A DNA stretch of 23,746 bases from CAJQQY01 sp964352225 (lineage in GTDB: Bacteria; Bacteroidota; Bacteroidia; Chitinophagales; Saprospiraceae). The position numbers and the translations under genes are program-made. Under the pieces are notes generated by a model. It did no database searches. It saw only the letters and a list, made by a program, of their open reading frames with translations, and was not told the origin of the DNA. Below, piece after piece: positions 23,724-23,746 of this stretch (position 1 is its first letter; the number at the start of each line of letters is the position of its first letter). The stretch is from positions 1 to 23,746 of the forward strand of contig CAYGRM010000055.1 of NCBI GenBank assembly GCA_964352225.1. Direction: 5' to 3'.

Positions 23724-23746
23724 TTTTTTTAGAAAAAAATACAAAG

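Overview
The window is AT-rich bacterial chromosome that looks like Bacteroidota. The evidence is the protein families present (a DUF2723/GT117 membrane protein, a TPR-PD40-OmpA envelope protein, DUF4834, a TIGR03643-family protein), promoters of the Bacteroidota type (TAnnTTTG at -7, poor -33 box, no clear Shine-Dalgarno), and low-complexity intergenic repeats. A Saprospiria-like aquatic member would fit, but that is inference. I see no rRNA, tRNA, CRISPR array, transposase or phage gene.

Layout. 1-1380 (minus) is the N-terminal part of a superfamily 1 helicase that runs off the left edge. It diverges from an MscS-type channel (1472-2824, plus). A strong two-way terminator separates the channel from mutL (minus), which follows a small conserved membrane protein. 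Next, 5385-9040 is a photorepair cluster: an FeS-type photolyase/cryptochrome, a 47-residue DUF2256 protein, a divergent TIGR03643 protein and a second photolyase-like protein with unusual residues at the flavin site, preceded on its own strand by a CAT-fold acetyltransferase. uvrA (9914-12772, plus) follows. With mutL and two photolyases nearby, 2.9-12.8 kb is rich in DNA repair. The 400-base gap after uvrA holds an intrinsic terminator and perhaps a small RNA.

The right half holds a GH3-family acyl-amido synthetase (plus), a TPR/beta-propeller/OmpA/SPOR-like envelope protein (minus), a minus-strand run of DUF4834, cinA and a 2-oxo acid dehydrogenase E2, and a large DUF2723 (TMEM260-like) membrane protein (plus) close to the right edge. 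The last 23 bases hold no recognisable feature.

Three genes would be missed by a simple ORF caller with a length or edge cut-off: the edge helicase, DUF2256 (6997-7140) and DUF4834 (20036-20197). The best leads are the photolyase cluster with its two uncharacterised small partners, the flavin-site substitutions in the second photolyase, and several unrelated intergenic repeat elements, one of which appears to have supplied the C-terminal tail of the DUF2256 protein.
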